Notes under the pieces: generated by a model | Told to the model about the DNA's origin: nothing | Database searches by the model: none | The model's input: only the letters and a program-made list of their open reading frames with translations | Shown: one piece after another, positions 1-10,946 of the stretch | How the letters are laid out: every line of letters starts with the position of its first letter | Numbering within the stretch: the first letter of the stretch is position 1 | From: Paralvinella palmiformis | Lineage: Eukaryota > Annelida > Polychaeta > Terebellida > Alvinellidae | DNA length: 64,000 nucleotides | Reading direction: 5' to 3' | Assembly (NCBI GenBank): GCA_025642065.1 | Contig: JAODUP010000487.1 | Coordinates: forward strand, 467,501-531,500 | Position numbers and translations under genes: made by a program

Positions 1-820
1 AGGGGGGCAATCGGCCCCGGTGGTATCTAGTCCGAATGGCTCTATTCGTTGTATAAATATATCAATGGCTGCTAAATATGGCATCGCGTTAAACCTAAAT
101 CGACATTTTGTAGCCGTTCGCTGTGTGAGTCACGATGTGTTAATTGTATACGACCAACAGGAGGCGTATAAAAGAATCGGCCGCCATTGTCCGTTTAAAA
201 TCGTACGCTTTGTCATCGCTGTCGAAGATGTCCTCAGTTAGAAAGTTTAGCAACGTGTGGTTGATAGTTTATTAATTAACTGGTGTCACACCTGGAGAGA
301 AACGTTCTGACATTGGATAGGTCGTGGAGACTACTGGGTACCTCTCGTATATTAGTATATATAGCTGATGGCTTAGCGATGGCGGGTTGGCTCTGGTTAC
401 CGGGTCACTGGTCGGGTTAGGAGGTGAAAGGTGAACCGAATCATTGTACTTGAGAATTTTTGTTTTATGTAACTTAGGCGTTGCGACATCCTTCCTCGGC
501 ATATATGTGAAGGTTGCTGAAATTAAATCGGTTCTTAAGTGGATGGGGGGGGGGGGTGCTTGCTGGTTTCAGGGACTGTTGACACTGAACAAATCCACCG
601 TCAACTCGAACACGTTTATCTCACTTTAAAAACAAAAATGCTAAGTACAGAAAGATTCGACTAATGAAGATGCCTGATTACTCAAAAGGGAAAATCATTC
701 TAAAATGATGGGATCACTTTAACAATTTTTACTAAACTTCTGTTTTCGGAGTCGAATGATTTGTCTTCCTACCTTCCTTGACAGTTTTAATTAAGTATTT
801 GGCTATCTAATCTTAGTGGT
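1..820. other. Non-coding, nothing recognised
   Basis: Short ORFs occur on both strands but none has a recognisable protein or a supporting pair of splice sites. A run of about 11 G lies near 544-556. Probably upstream intergenic or intronic sequence. Confidence 0.5.
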
Positions 821-1003
821 GATGATTGACGTTTTACGGCCACTTTTGTGCACATGATAGGCTAAATGGGCCGAGCGACCTCCAAAGGTAATGAAGCGAA
901 GTCAAAGATGAAACGCCCATTCAGATATGCCCACACCGAGATTCGAACTCAGGTGGTAGTGATCTGTGGTGCAACGCGCTACCAGTTAGACCACGGAGGC
1001 GCT
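821..1003 (-). repeat. tRNA-derived SINE, family A, copy 1
   Basis: On the minus strand the element opens with a tRNA-like head: a box A-like stretch (GGTCTAACTGGTAGCG) and a box B-like GAGTTCGAATC. These are followed by a body that is shared with copies near 7.7, 31.5, 45.9 and 61.5 kb. The shared body includes TTTCATCTTTGACTTCGC, GCTCGGCCCAT, GTGCACAAAAGTGGCCG and a TGAT/CATCA-type 3' tail. Such elements are transcribed by RNA polymerase III and mobilised by a LINE. This copy is close to full length. No clear target-site duplication was found by eye. Confidence 0.85.
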
Positions 1004-2215
1004 AGACCATAATCGTTATGACGATGTCTTGAGGCTGTTCCGCAGTTCGACATTCAGCTCATAGCGTGAACGCTCCTGAAGTGGATTAAAAGTTAAGCAT
1101 ATGTAAATGTTTATTTTTTAAACAAAACGGACAGGAGCAGATGGTGGATGGATGCTTCGAGTACATCAGGTCGAATTTAGCGTTAGATTATCAACCGAAT
1201 GTTTGTGGTAAAACACCACCTGGTGACGTCTAAAGGTGACAGTTATCAAAATACTTAATCATGTCACATCGAGGAGAAATAGACAGTTAGCGGCTTTAAC
1301 CCTGTATTGGTAAATAATGATGATGATGATAAGGATGATGATGATGATGATATTGTTGATGGTAATAATAATAATGATCTAAGTGAGGAAGTGGTTAAGA
1401 GACGCTCAATTTTATAAAAAAAACTAAATATGGTTATTTTATTAATTAATTTGTCATCCCAGCATAGTATAGTTAGGCATAACATAGCAGAGCATAGCAA
1501 ATATACCGTTTCTAAAATTGGACCACCACTTATTCATATGACCACATTACTATTGATAGAACTATCAGACGTGCACAAATTGTTGTTACCTCACGCATGA
1601 GTAGAACTATTTATAAATAACAATCAATCCTCTTACAAGGGGACACCATGAGGAGAGCTGTGTTTGACACCTTCAACTATAAACGCCACGAAATAATTGG
1701 CAGCGTCGTCGTTTAAACGTACACTACTTGATTAAATTACGCAGCCTTAAGACGTCCAGGGCTTGCCGGCATAACGCCATAACGGCGCTCAGTGCAGTAT
1801 TATAGACGTTCGATGGGCATCGATTTCTAACCTTTAACCCCGGGGCCGCCGAATCGCGATTGGCCGACGTAGACCGTGATATCGCCATCCGGGAATAGAA
1901 CAGTTTACCGAGCGGTGCGATTGTTTGACGAAGCCCCGCAAAGTAAATCGGTTCAACATCTCGGCGAGAGTTCAGTTCGGTTAAGAAGCCCGGTCGGTAT
2001 TTGATCGTTGACCGTGGATCTTATAACCGGCCATTGATTGCCCTTTGATCTGGCCGACTTCGTTTGCGTTTCAGATCGCCGCTTCCAGGCCGATTACAAC
2101 GGCAGGCTTCTTCTACTTAAACACTCCACTAATTAGTAAGAAGGCAACCGATTGTCCTTCACCTTTCCAATCCACGGTGGTCGGCCTTTCTTTCTTTTTT
2201 CCTTTCTTCCACCTA
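1004..2215. other. Non-coding, small GAT/AAT-rich patches
   Basis: Contains a GATGAT/ATAATA-rich patch at about 1315-1380. The stretch from about 1740 to 2060 is less AT-rich and free of simple repeats, so it could hold regulatory sequence, but no exon with convincing splice sites was found. Confidence 0.4.
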
Positions 2216-2221
2216 TTTCCT

Positions 2222-2258
2222 TTGTCGTTGTCGTTGTTGTTGTTGTTGTTGTTGTTGT
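2222..2258. repeat. (GTT)n microsatellite
   Basis: About twelve GTT/GTC units run in direct succession. Confidence 0.9.
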
Positions 2259-2740
2259 CTGTTTACACGCGTTAGCTGAATGGTGTCAAGAAAATATTAT
2301 CTTGTTTTTTTGGGTTAACTTAAGGCTGTTTAACCCCAATGATTAGGTTATAGCCCGCCGGGCGTAACATGAGGAATTTTGACACCTGCGAGATAATTTC
2401 GTGGAGATGAAGGGGGCAGTCGTCTGTCCCAGATTAAATCTACACGTTTTTGTCTTGTAAAGGCACCGCGTCGGCATCCGCATATAGAATAAAACTGAGC
2501 CAACCCGACCACCTATGTCGAATGGCTCTCTGTCTGTATCAACACAGACAATTATACCTGACCAACAAAGGTATCGGTGTGGCTAATTAGAATTGGACCA
2601 CTTTACGTCAATGAATCCTTTAGTGCCATCCGCGAAGCGAAGCAGACATCGCTCCAAACAGAATCTACTTGACATTAAATAAACCATTTCGCAAATCGAA
2701 TTACCTCGTATTGTCTATAAGTTGAAGCTCAAACAATAGT

Positions 2741-4115
2741 CGGTGATTGCAGGTAATAGGTCGAGGAGCTGCTAGGTGGGTCTTATATATATTGGATAGA
2801 ATGTACGTTGATTGGCCCAAAGAGAAACTTCAGCGATTTCCGTTCAAATCGTCATCCATCAAACGCTGCATACAACCGTCATTAATCCCAACGCGGCAAA
2901 CAGTATGCCCACACACAGACACACGCGCGCAGGCAGGCAGGCGCGCATTCATAACGGACATTTATAAAACGCGAGGCTTTAATAGTGCTCGCATTCTGAG
3001 CTGTATAAAGGTACATTTGTCGTGTTTATCATATTTACCGTATACGTTTATTATCCCCGAACGCGGTCACTTCAAAGAAAGTCTTCGTAGTTCATTTCAC
3101 GGTAACGCCCGAGTCGCTTTAATCCGCAAACAATATTTAACCGAATCTTATTAGTGGGAATTCGGATTTAATGTGATCCCTACCTAGTTGTTTCTAGACG
3201 ACAAAGGAATGTGCGTAGGTGTGTCCGTTACGGCGAAATACGTCACGAAATCTACCGGAGACGACAGGTTTAGGCGCTTAATTCTGCACCCGAAGAATTC
3301 TCATTACGGCCCACATCGGGTCGGTACCGCGAGTATTACACGGTCGGTTATTGCGTTGTCTTTTGGGCGCATTTGGAATAACAATGCCCAATCGGGCAAT
3401 TGCTGCAGGCGCCGGGAAGTGAACGGGAACGAAATGGCTCGACAAGTAGCAATAAAAGGTACGAATAATATTTGCTCTTATATCGGTCGATGGTCAATTT
3501 GTTTTCGTCCGGTGTACGGTTGTCCGGAGCGATGTTTAACTTGCTTCGTTTCACTTACGAAAACATTACATCGATTAAGATACACAAGGCGATGCCACCA
3601 ACTTCAACAAGAGGCGACGCTTCCTGTTTAATTGGCCCACGGCTCTCGGTGAGGGCTCGTCGTACCCGCAAACGGCCGAGTTTCCTGTAGCCGATGACGC
3701 CGAACGAAAACCGAGTCGAATGCTTTGTTTGCGGGATTAGTCGTTCTTTGTCGAGTTCGGACTAAATACAGCCGGACGACGATGTCGGTATGTTCGTACG
3801 GCGTGTCGACTTGGATGACAGCTCCCCGGTGGGAGGTGGCGTCTAAAACGCCGCTTGACGAAATACGCGATCGCCGCACGACTGACTCGAAGTGACAGGT
3901 TGATCTATGACGGCGTTTCTTATCGGTTAACGACGTCGAAGGCGTGTTTGGCGGCGATGATAAGTATCCGTAGACGATTGGACGGTATTCGGCCAATTGT
4001 CTCATGAAGTGTTCTTCAATCTTGACGTCTGTTAGACATTGGAATAACAGCCAGAACGTGTCCCGACTAGCTTCGGTTAGCCCGTGATGGATGGATGGCC
4101 ACTGTACCATCGTCG
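2741..4115. other. Low-repeat block with long ORFs, not recognised
   Basis: This block has balanced base composition and almost no simple repeats. It is open for 130-160 codons in several frames on both strands (about 2747-3154 and 3188-3631 on plus, 3628-4110 on minus). None of the translations resembles a family I know, and none shows domain motifs or good flanking splice sites. Long ORFs are expected by chance where stop codons are diluted by CpG-rich sequence. It could instead be conserved regulatory DNA or a decayed exon or transposon. Confidence 0.3.
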
Positions 4116-4320
4116 TATATGGTATATGTTCGATTAAACTTTAATGACTACTAAGATATCACTAGGCTATGTTATCTCGGTCGGTCATCTAGCGCGATGG
4201 ATCCGGAGTTCGTTGATTTATAGCCATGTTTTGTTTTGGTTTGGCAGACTGAAGTGCGTCAACTTCTGTATCCCGGGTCTCCAAATGGGTCGCGATGACA
4301 CTGGCGATGCGTCCCGGAAG

Positions 4321-4321
4321 C

Positions 4322-4366
<45 letters not shown>
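4321..4366. repeat. (AAT)n microsatellite
   Basis: About fifteen AAT units follow a short unique stretch. AAT tails end some SINEs in this window (see 20928), so this could be the 3' end of an old element, but no tRNA-like head was identified upstream. Confidence 0.9.
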
Positions 4367-5081
4367 CTTCTATAGGGCCAATATCCCCGAAGAGAATCGA
4401 GCTCAGTGACCCCTCTAGTACATGTGTTAAGGGATCTCATATTCGAGGTACGATGCAAAATTCGTCAACAAATGAACGGATGACGTGGAAACTTAGGAAA
4501 CTTAGGAGGGATGAGCAAGTCTGAAAAGATGAATTTTCAGATGTGACGGAAAGAAACTACGCTATTTGATTTTTTAACATGTTCAGAGAGTGAGTGCCAA
4601 AAAGTAGAGACAGCAATCGAAAAAGCAAGAGCAATGGCTTCCTTCCGCCTTGTAATGAACCTTTAAGACGATAACGATCGTTTTCCAGCCTTTACTGGCT
4701 CGTACCAGTCGTCTATCTATATGTGTCCAACAACGGAAGGTTGTTTTCGACGCGTTGTTTCTCTCTCTCTCGCGCGAACGTCAATGTGGGAAGGAGGCGC
4801 ACAATTAACTAACCGCTATTATCCTTCAGTCGCTACCTACCATCATAAACTATAACATTCCATGTTTTAAACACACTGCGCGTCCATGGCGTCACGAATG
4901 TGTATTGTTAGAATGCTGGAGTGAATGAATGGGCTTGTTAAGTTTATAACGTCCTGTGGGTTGTCGTATTGTGAAGGTAAATATTTTGATGAACCGCGTT
5001 TTATCCGTTAAACAAATAGAGGTTAATTAATAATAAGGGAAATTGCGAGCAGGTAAGTAATTGTGTACCAATTTACTTATA

Positions 5082-5082
<1 letters not shown>
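4367..5082. other. Non-coding, nothing recognised
   Basis: AT-rich unique sequence with a short CT tract near 4760. A lone GTAAGT at about 5052 has no convincing exon in front of it. Confidence 0.4.

Positions 5083-5163
<81 letters not shown>
5083..5163. repeat. (TA)n microsatellite
   Basis: About 80 bp of alternating T and A with one CA interruption near 5118. Confidence 0.95.
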
Positions 5164-5165
<2 letters not shown>

Positions 5166-5559
5166 ATAGGATAGAGTTTATTGATTTCTTTTAGGTAAAA
5201 GTGGACGGTTTTAGAATATCTCGTTGTATTACGATGACAACGTAAATAAATTATCTTGTTTATGATATATGAATATGAAGACCTGTATCTGGTGGATGAA
5301 TGTTGAGATATTGAATAGTTTTTGTTGTGTTGTTATTGTTGTTGTTGTTGTTTGTGTGGTAATTGCTGTCGGCGGATGAGGATGTAGACGGGACATTCTT
5401 CGCGTGGATGTTGTGGCAATTGATTGAGTTTGGTGACAGGTCGAGCGAGGTGCCCATTCGGTACGGCGTGTATGTGCCTACCTACATGCCGAGGAAAACA
5501 TCTACGCTATAGAACACACACACACAAACACACACACACACACAGGCAGGAGGTGATTT

Positions 5560-6121
5560 CACATTGTCACCACGTACCCTCCTCAGTCAGTCAGTGAGGC
5601 TTGCTGGCCGGCCTCTCTCCTCGCTGGGCTAGACTGGAGTACCTCCCCCAACTACTGGTGCGCTGTGTCAGTGTGTTCCTGTGTGTGTGTGTGTGTGTGT
5701 AGGTGATGATGCCATGGCCCAATGACTCGCCCGCGGAGCCCACACTCTCTCTCACTCACTCCGGGGACTTACCCGTCGGCTTCCTAGAAGTGACCGTGGC
5801 TTCAGTCGTTTATCCACCATCTCACAACACCGAGGCCTAGCGAAGTCGGTCAGGGATAAGTCTCCTGCTAGCTGGTGCTCGGTCAGTCTGTGCGTTCCCG
5901 GTGTTCCGGATAGTTGTTACTCGGTGCGTTGACTGGACACTACCGTACATTGGTACACCTCTCGCCCGTATGTTGATTAAGTCGTTAACAGGCTGTGGAT
6001 TTTGTGAATGCTTGGATATTCGCCAGGAGAATCTCAATTAATTGGCGGCAAGTTCTGGATACTTCATCAGCCATTCGTTATTTGAATGGCAATACTTCGA
6101 AGGCACCCAGTCATTGAACCT
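5560..6121 (+). other. Possible 5' UTR exon ending at a GTAAGT donor
   Basis: The sequence is of higher complexity than its surroundings and ends with ACCT|GTAAGTAAA, a near-consensus splice donor (GT at 6122). No long reading frame reaches the donor, so if real the exon is noncoding. The next good acceptor downstream is the one at 9788, which opens an exon with 44 nt of leader before its ATG, so this could be the first exon of the same gene. The 5' boundary is unknown, because the block also contains (GT)n and CT-rich runs. Transcription here is inference from the donor alone. Confidence 0.3.
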
Positions 6122-7699
6122 GTAAGTAAAACTGATGCATTTTCCCCATTTCGCAATCAATTATTTATGAGTTTATTGTCTAACCTGGCGTTTACAGTTT
6201 TCAAATGCCTTTAGATCTAATGCTTTGAGTTCCACGTAACAAAGCATGCCTTTCAGAACTAGGTCTAGGGTATAGACTATAGATCTAGTTCTATAGCCAA
6301 GCCACAGTACATTGTGTGATTGTTCACCAGAACATTTGCCATACATATACTGTGTTGGGCTCTTTTAATTTTGACATTCTTTGAGTTTTGCGCGAATGTC
6401 TCCCCCCAAAATGAGGCATATATAATTTATGGCCTTGTCAGCGTGAATAAGTTCAGCGAAGTTGAATTCTTTCTAAAACTGGTACCACTTTCAACAGGCC
6501 GTCTTGCTCTCTGTGTGTGTCTGTGTTTGTGTGTGACTGCAGGAAGTGAAGCACTTATCAGGTTGCGTAACATAGTGGGCGTATACCCGTATGTGAGCGC
6601 CCAGACGTTAAGTAAGCAGGACAAAAATAGCATAATGCTTGAAAGTCCCAATGAAATTTTAGGCAAGAAACAACTGTTTAATCCGTAGAGTTCCGTGCAC
6701 ATATACATATATACATGTTTTACAAAGGCTGGCTCTAGCACCATGTATGTGTGTGTGTGTGTGTGTGTGGGTGTGTATGTCGGTAGGGATATACAGTGTA
6801 CAGAGAGGTTTTGAGACAAAAAAATTCGTTTACCTAGTTCACAGTGTCAGCCATTAGCTACAGGTGTGCTTATGTATAAGTTAACCTTTACTGTTAGACG
6901 GCTTGGTTTTACGAGACACTTTTATGAGCATGTGGCGTCGTCTGAATATATTTTCAATTTTAGCTTGAACGTGATTTCGTTCGGATGTGTGAAGACAAAC
7001 ATTTGTGTGTATATGTGTATGAGTAAGGTTGTGTGTGTGTTTGTGCGTGCGTGCCATCAGGGATGAAACATCGCGCAGAGCTGATGGCGTGAATCTATAC
7101 GTTTCCGTACATAGCTTGTTGTCTGTTGACGTTTTATAATTATTCGTCCTGATCAGGTCTAATTATGCTAATGAGTATCTACATTTAGCCGAACCGGCGC
7201 TAAATATTCACTGGCAGCCTGGAAATATTCACCTGCGTGGATGATGCGGTATGCCAGTCTTTTAGGTGAATGGCGTAAGTCCTCGTGGCTAGGCCGTGGA
7301 TTTAATGAACAGACGTTAAAGGTTAGAAATATAAACAAATAGATACGGGGCACATCTTAGGAACATTTCATTAAAGAAACAACGAAATCCGTCTTCGGGA
7401 ATGTACAGAAACGAACTTGATCACGGCACAACGAATACAGAAAAGTTGTAGAAACGCCCCGCCAATTGGGCGTGACGTTTGAAGCCAACCAACCCGACTT
7501 CAAATCAAATGAAATGAAAATAAGCAGTTACACGACGTCTTTAATCAGGCCAAGAAAACATCGGAACACACGCGGGGAAGTTGGTCTTTAGAGAAGACGG
7601 TTTAGACTGAATACGCCGCGAGGTGGCTTTGACTGAACGAGGCAGACCGCTGAAAGAAAACACATCAACATCGGGATAGGACATCTTCTACCAGTTTTG
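6122..7699. other. Putative intron, no gene seen
   Basis: AT-rich sequence with short (GT)n runs at about 6505-6535, 6745-6775 and 7005-7050. No exon with paired splice signals was found. Confidence 0.4.
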
Positions 7700-7913
7700 A
7701 TATGACGCCGTGGGGGCGACTCCGTTGTCTAGTTGGTAGCGCGTTGGGCCACAGATCACCACCACCTGACTTCGGAACTAGGCGTGTGCATATCTGAAGG
7801 GTGTTTCATCTTTGACTTCGCTTCGTTACCTTCGTAGGTTGCTCGGCCCATTGAGCCTACCACGTGCACAAAAGAGGCCGTAAAACATCAATAATCATCA
7901 TCATCATATGACG
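7700..7913 (+). repeat. tRNA-derived SINE, family A, copy 2, with 8-bp flanking repeat
   Basis: Plus-strand copy with the tRNA-like head at about 7715-7780 (CTCCGTTGTCTAGTTGGTAG), then the shared family body and a CATCATCATC tail. The sequence ATATGACG occurs on both sides (7700-7707 and 7906-7913), consistent with a target-site duplication. The box B region is altered (CTTCGGAACTAGG instead of GTTCGAATC), so this copy is probably not transcribable. Confidence 0.85.
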
Positions 7914-9787
7914 TTGTGACTTATGACAGAGTCTTACGTATTCATTAAAGACTCGCGTGGAACAACGACTGGGGGGGGGGGGGCTGATAGCGATCACAGT
8001 TAGAAGGCTACGTTTGATTAATTTCGAAGCGTTCTTAATGACGTCGATATCCCCGTACGTTTCATCCACTTTGAGGTTCGCTAATTCCCCATTACCACTT
8101 TCAGCGATCGATGGGAACAACAACAACAATCATAATAATAACGGTACATCGACTGACGGGCCATCTGCGACCTCTACGCGGTCTATTTGACCCCTGATGT
8201 ATGCTGGATAGCGGGGATCAAACCGTTGGCCATAGAGCTCGCTGATCGTTCATTGTTGCCAGGTGTTAAGCCATGACCCATGCTGAGAAATTAAAGCTAG
8301 AAAGTGCTGACAGCTAATTGTCCTATTGCCATGTCACAGCCCTTGGTGAGACTGTCATCCATTTGGTCCGCCCGTATGTGCGTCCTGGAAAGCCAAATGG
8401 TGGTATCCTTTCCCGTTTGGTGGACATTTCGTCCAACGTCGAGCCATATGGCGCCTTCGAAATGAGATTATTCTTTCCCATTTCGGCTTAGTTTTTTTCT
8501 TGTTGCAATGGCCGGTTTAGTGGCTGGGACGATTTAGTACAGTGGCGTATATTGTGTCTTAACGTTGTTCCATTACATCGAAGGTAGGGCGAGGAGTGGA
8601 GTTCGCCAAGCTAATTGGTTGGCGTAGATTAATTGGTTGCCATAGATACGGATGCCAGAATCGGATGGCAGCCTATACACTTGGGTTCGAAGACAGCGTC
8701 CAGGTCGGTGTCCTTCATTATGGGAGTTTGGTACTCGGCGTGCGATGCCCAATCGCGCGGATATTGACACCTGCCCAAGGTAGCACTTCAGGTATAATAG
8801 CCCTTGATGAGATCATTCATACCAACTCTATGTCCAGTCAGTTCTGGGCCAGCATATCCGAATAACCGAGTTCCCCTCCCGATTGCTGCAGGTTCCACGG
8901 GCTTCGCTTTGGTGTGTGTGTGTGTGTGTGTGTGCGTGTGCGTTGATAGGACTGTTTTCACTCATCGCTGCTGACCGTTGTGATGCCTCTTGTCGGTGAC
9001 GAAGAGCTCTTTCTTGTCGCGCGATTGGTGTCTGATTGGTTCAGGTAACAGCTATTCAGGTGCTCCCGGACTCGACGCCGGTGACTCACGGGTGGGATGC
9101 CGTCAGTTCTGGATTTGTCAGGCCAGTCTGAGATTTATTGGATGGACATAAGAGTGCTTCATTTGTCAGCGAAGTCCGGCGTTTGTCAGGCGGGTCCGAG
9201 ATTTATCTGTCAGACGAATCCGGTTCTGTCAGACGTGATATCAATACGGAAGCGGACCCGTTTCCTCGCTGGATCGTTCTGTAAGTTGGCGGCACGCGCG
9301 CGCGGCAGCACGCGCTCGAATACACGCGACGCGCATTCGAGTGGTACACTGGCAGCAGCCGGATTAATCGATTAGTTGTGATTGCATCTGATCGGGATAG
9401 GATCGTTTTCGGCCATTCTTCAATTGACCTGTAATTGTTTCGAGTTTATCAACATGCCACTTTTTACGGCGTTTCTCTTCCAGCAAAAGTGGATCTTACT
9501 TGTTTGTATGTGTGTGCGCGTGTGTACGCGTGCGTATCGGTCATCAGAGAACACCTTTTAGTTTTATTAATATATGAATAAATGTAATGATATAATTATA
9601 TATATTATATAAACGTACAAGATAAATGTTCATTCGGTATTAAGTTTGTTTGTTCCCTAATTGGGCATCAGTTTTAATATTTATTTTGGCGATCGCCGAA
9701 TGATGATTTCGACGCCGTCTCTCTCCCGTTTACGACCAACAATAGATAATTAGTCGTTCACTTCCTGTATCTATTTTGCCTCTTCAG
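7914..9787. other. Putative intron, with a local duplication
   Basis: Contains a G run at 7971-7982 and a (GT)n run at 8912-8940. Two similar 28-bp segments lie at 9114-9141 and 9183-9210. A CpG-rich, CG-repeat stretch lies at about 9290-9340, followed by AT-rich sequence. The final 30 bases form the pyrimidine-rich acceptor of the exon at 9788. No exon was recognised inside. Confidence 0.4.
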
Positions 9788-10312
9788 GTGAACGTTCGAT
9801 GCGTTTTTGATGAGTTCCTACCGTCAGTCAGATGTCGTCGTCTACGTTGAAGATGGATACGCTGCCTTCTCCACTGTACACCAACCACGCCTTCGATCCG
9901 GTCAGGGATTACCTGTCCAGATCGAGGTCGTCGAGGTCACCGGGTTCCGGATCGACGTCGTCCCCTCAGATACCGCTGAAGCCGGTGAGGAACTTCACCT
10001 GGACGCCCCCAGTCCCCCCGAGGAAGTACCGCAACGTACAGAACGCCAAGTGGGAGAGCGACAGCGAAAATGGCAATTTTCAACGTAACCACTTATACCG
10101 AGCTTCCATAGCGACGACGAGGGAATACGTGTCTAACAAGAGACGAGTAACACCCCCCTCGCCGACGTTAAGTGAACGTTGTTATGTGACTAACATCAAT
10201 CGAGGAGAACAGCCACCTCCGCCTTATGTGTCATCAGTCTGGAATACTCGTAGAACCTCCAAATGCCAGCCCGATACCATATCTGAGAATGGAATGACGC
10301 CGTTAAGAGAAG
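9788..10312 (+). CDS. Proline/serine-rich N-terminal exon of the LIM-domain gene
   Basis: The exon is bounded by a strong acceptor (pyrimidine-rich, CTCTTCAG at 9780-9787) and a consensus donor (AG|GTAAGA, GT at 10313). The ATG at 9832 opens a frame that stays open for 160 codons and crosses the donor, ending in phase 1. The 9807 ATG frame stops at 10088, so 9832 was chosen. The protein begins MSSSTLKMDTLPSPLYTNHA. It is rich in Ser, Pro and Arg, with proline motifs that could bind SH3 or WW/EVH1-type domains (TPPVPPRK, VTPPSPT, EQPPPPYV). It looks intrinsically disordered, with no fold, signal peptide or membrane segment. The phase fits the LIM exon at 27483, about 17 kb downstream. A disordered proline-rich N-terminus before LIM modules is common in cytoskeletal adaptors, so a scaffold role is likely but inferred. 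Confidence 0.65.
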
Positions 10313-10405
10313 GTAAGATTTAAAGTTTTACAGCTGTTGTATATGGACGTGGTATTTTTTCTTCGGATCCGTTTGGTTCTTTTGTTACTGGGTCTGTAAT
10401 GGTTT

Positions 10406-10406
<1 letters not shown>

Positions 10407-10452
<46 letters not shown>

Positions 10453-10479
10453 GTGTGTGTGTGTGTGTGTGGGGGGGGG
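10407..10479. repeat. (GT)n microsatellite ending in a G run
   Basis: About 60 bp of GT with one TT interruption, followed by about nine G residues. It lies in the intron just after the exon at 9788-10312. Confidence 0.95.
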
Positions 10480-10743
10480 CCTACCCCCACCCTATTATCC
10501 GTATCAGTCATCTCCCGGTAGCCTGGTTCTCGGGTTATGCTTTATCAAAATGTTATATAGATATTGCCGTTCCATCGACGTTGTCCAAAACTGCTGTTGT
10601 TATTATGTCAACATTAAGAGCATTTAGTTATAGGATGTTTACTTCACTATACACGCAGATGCTCGTCTAATGACATGCACTTGTCGTTCGGGTGTTAATT
10701 GACAAATTTTTAATTACTGCGACTTTGACACTGAAGTTTTTAG

Positions 10744-10752
10744 ACTATTATA

Positions 10753-10787
<35 letters not shown>
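10744..10787. repeat. (ATT)n microsatellite
   Basis: About fourteen ATT units. Confidence 0.9.
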
Positions 10788-10889
10788 AACTTTGAACGTG
10801 GATTAGTTGATTACTTGTACAACAAACAGAGTTGGGACACATTATATTGAACGTCATCAGATATATGATGTATGAGTAATACTGAGGAC

Positions 10890-10914
10890 ATCGCACGCAC
10901 ACGCACACGCACGC

Positions 10915-10946
<32 letters not shown>
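10890..10946. repeat. (CA)n microsatellite with CG interruptions
   Basis: Alternating CA and CG-containing dinucleotides over about 55 bp. Confidence 0.9.

Noticed and set aside
3628..4110. 160-codon minus-strand ORF
   Set aside because: No recognised motif, no splice or promoter support, and overlapping open frames on the other strand. Left as an unexplained ORF-rich block.
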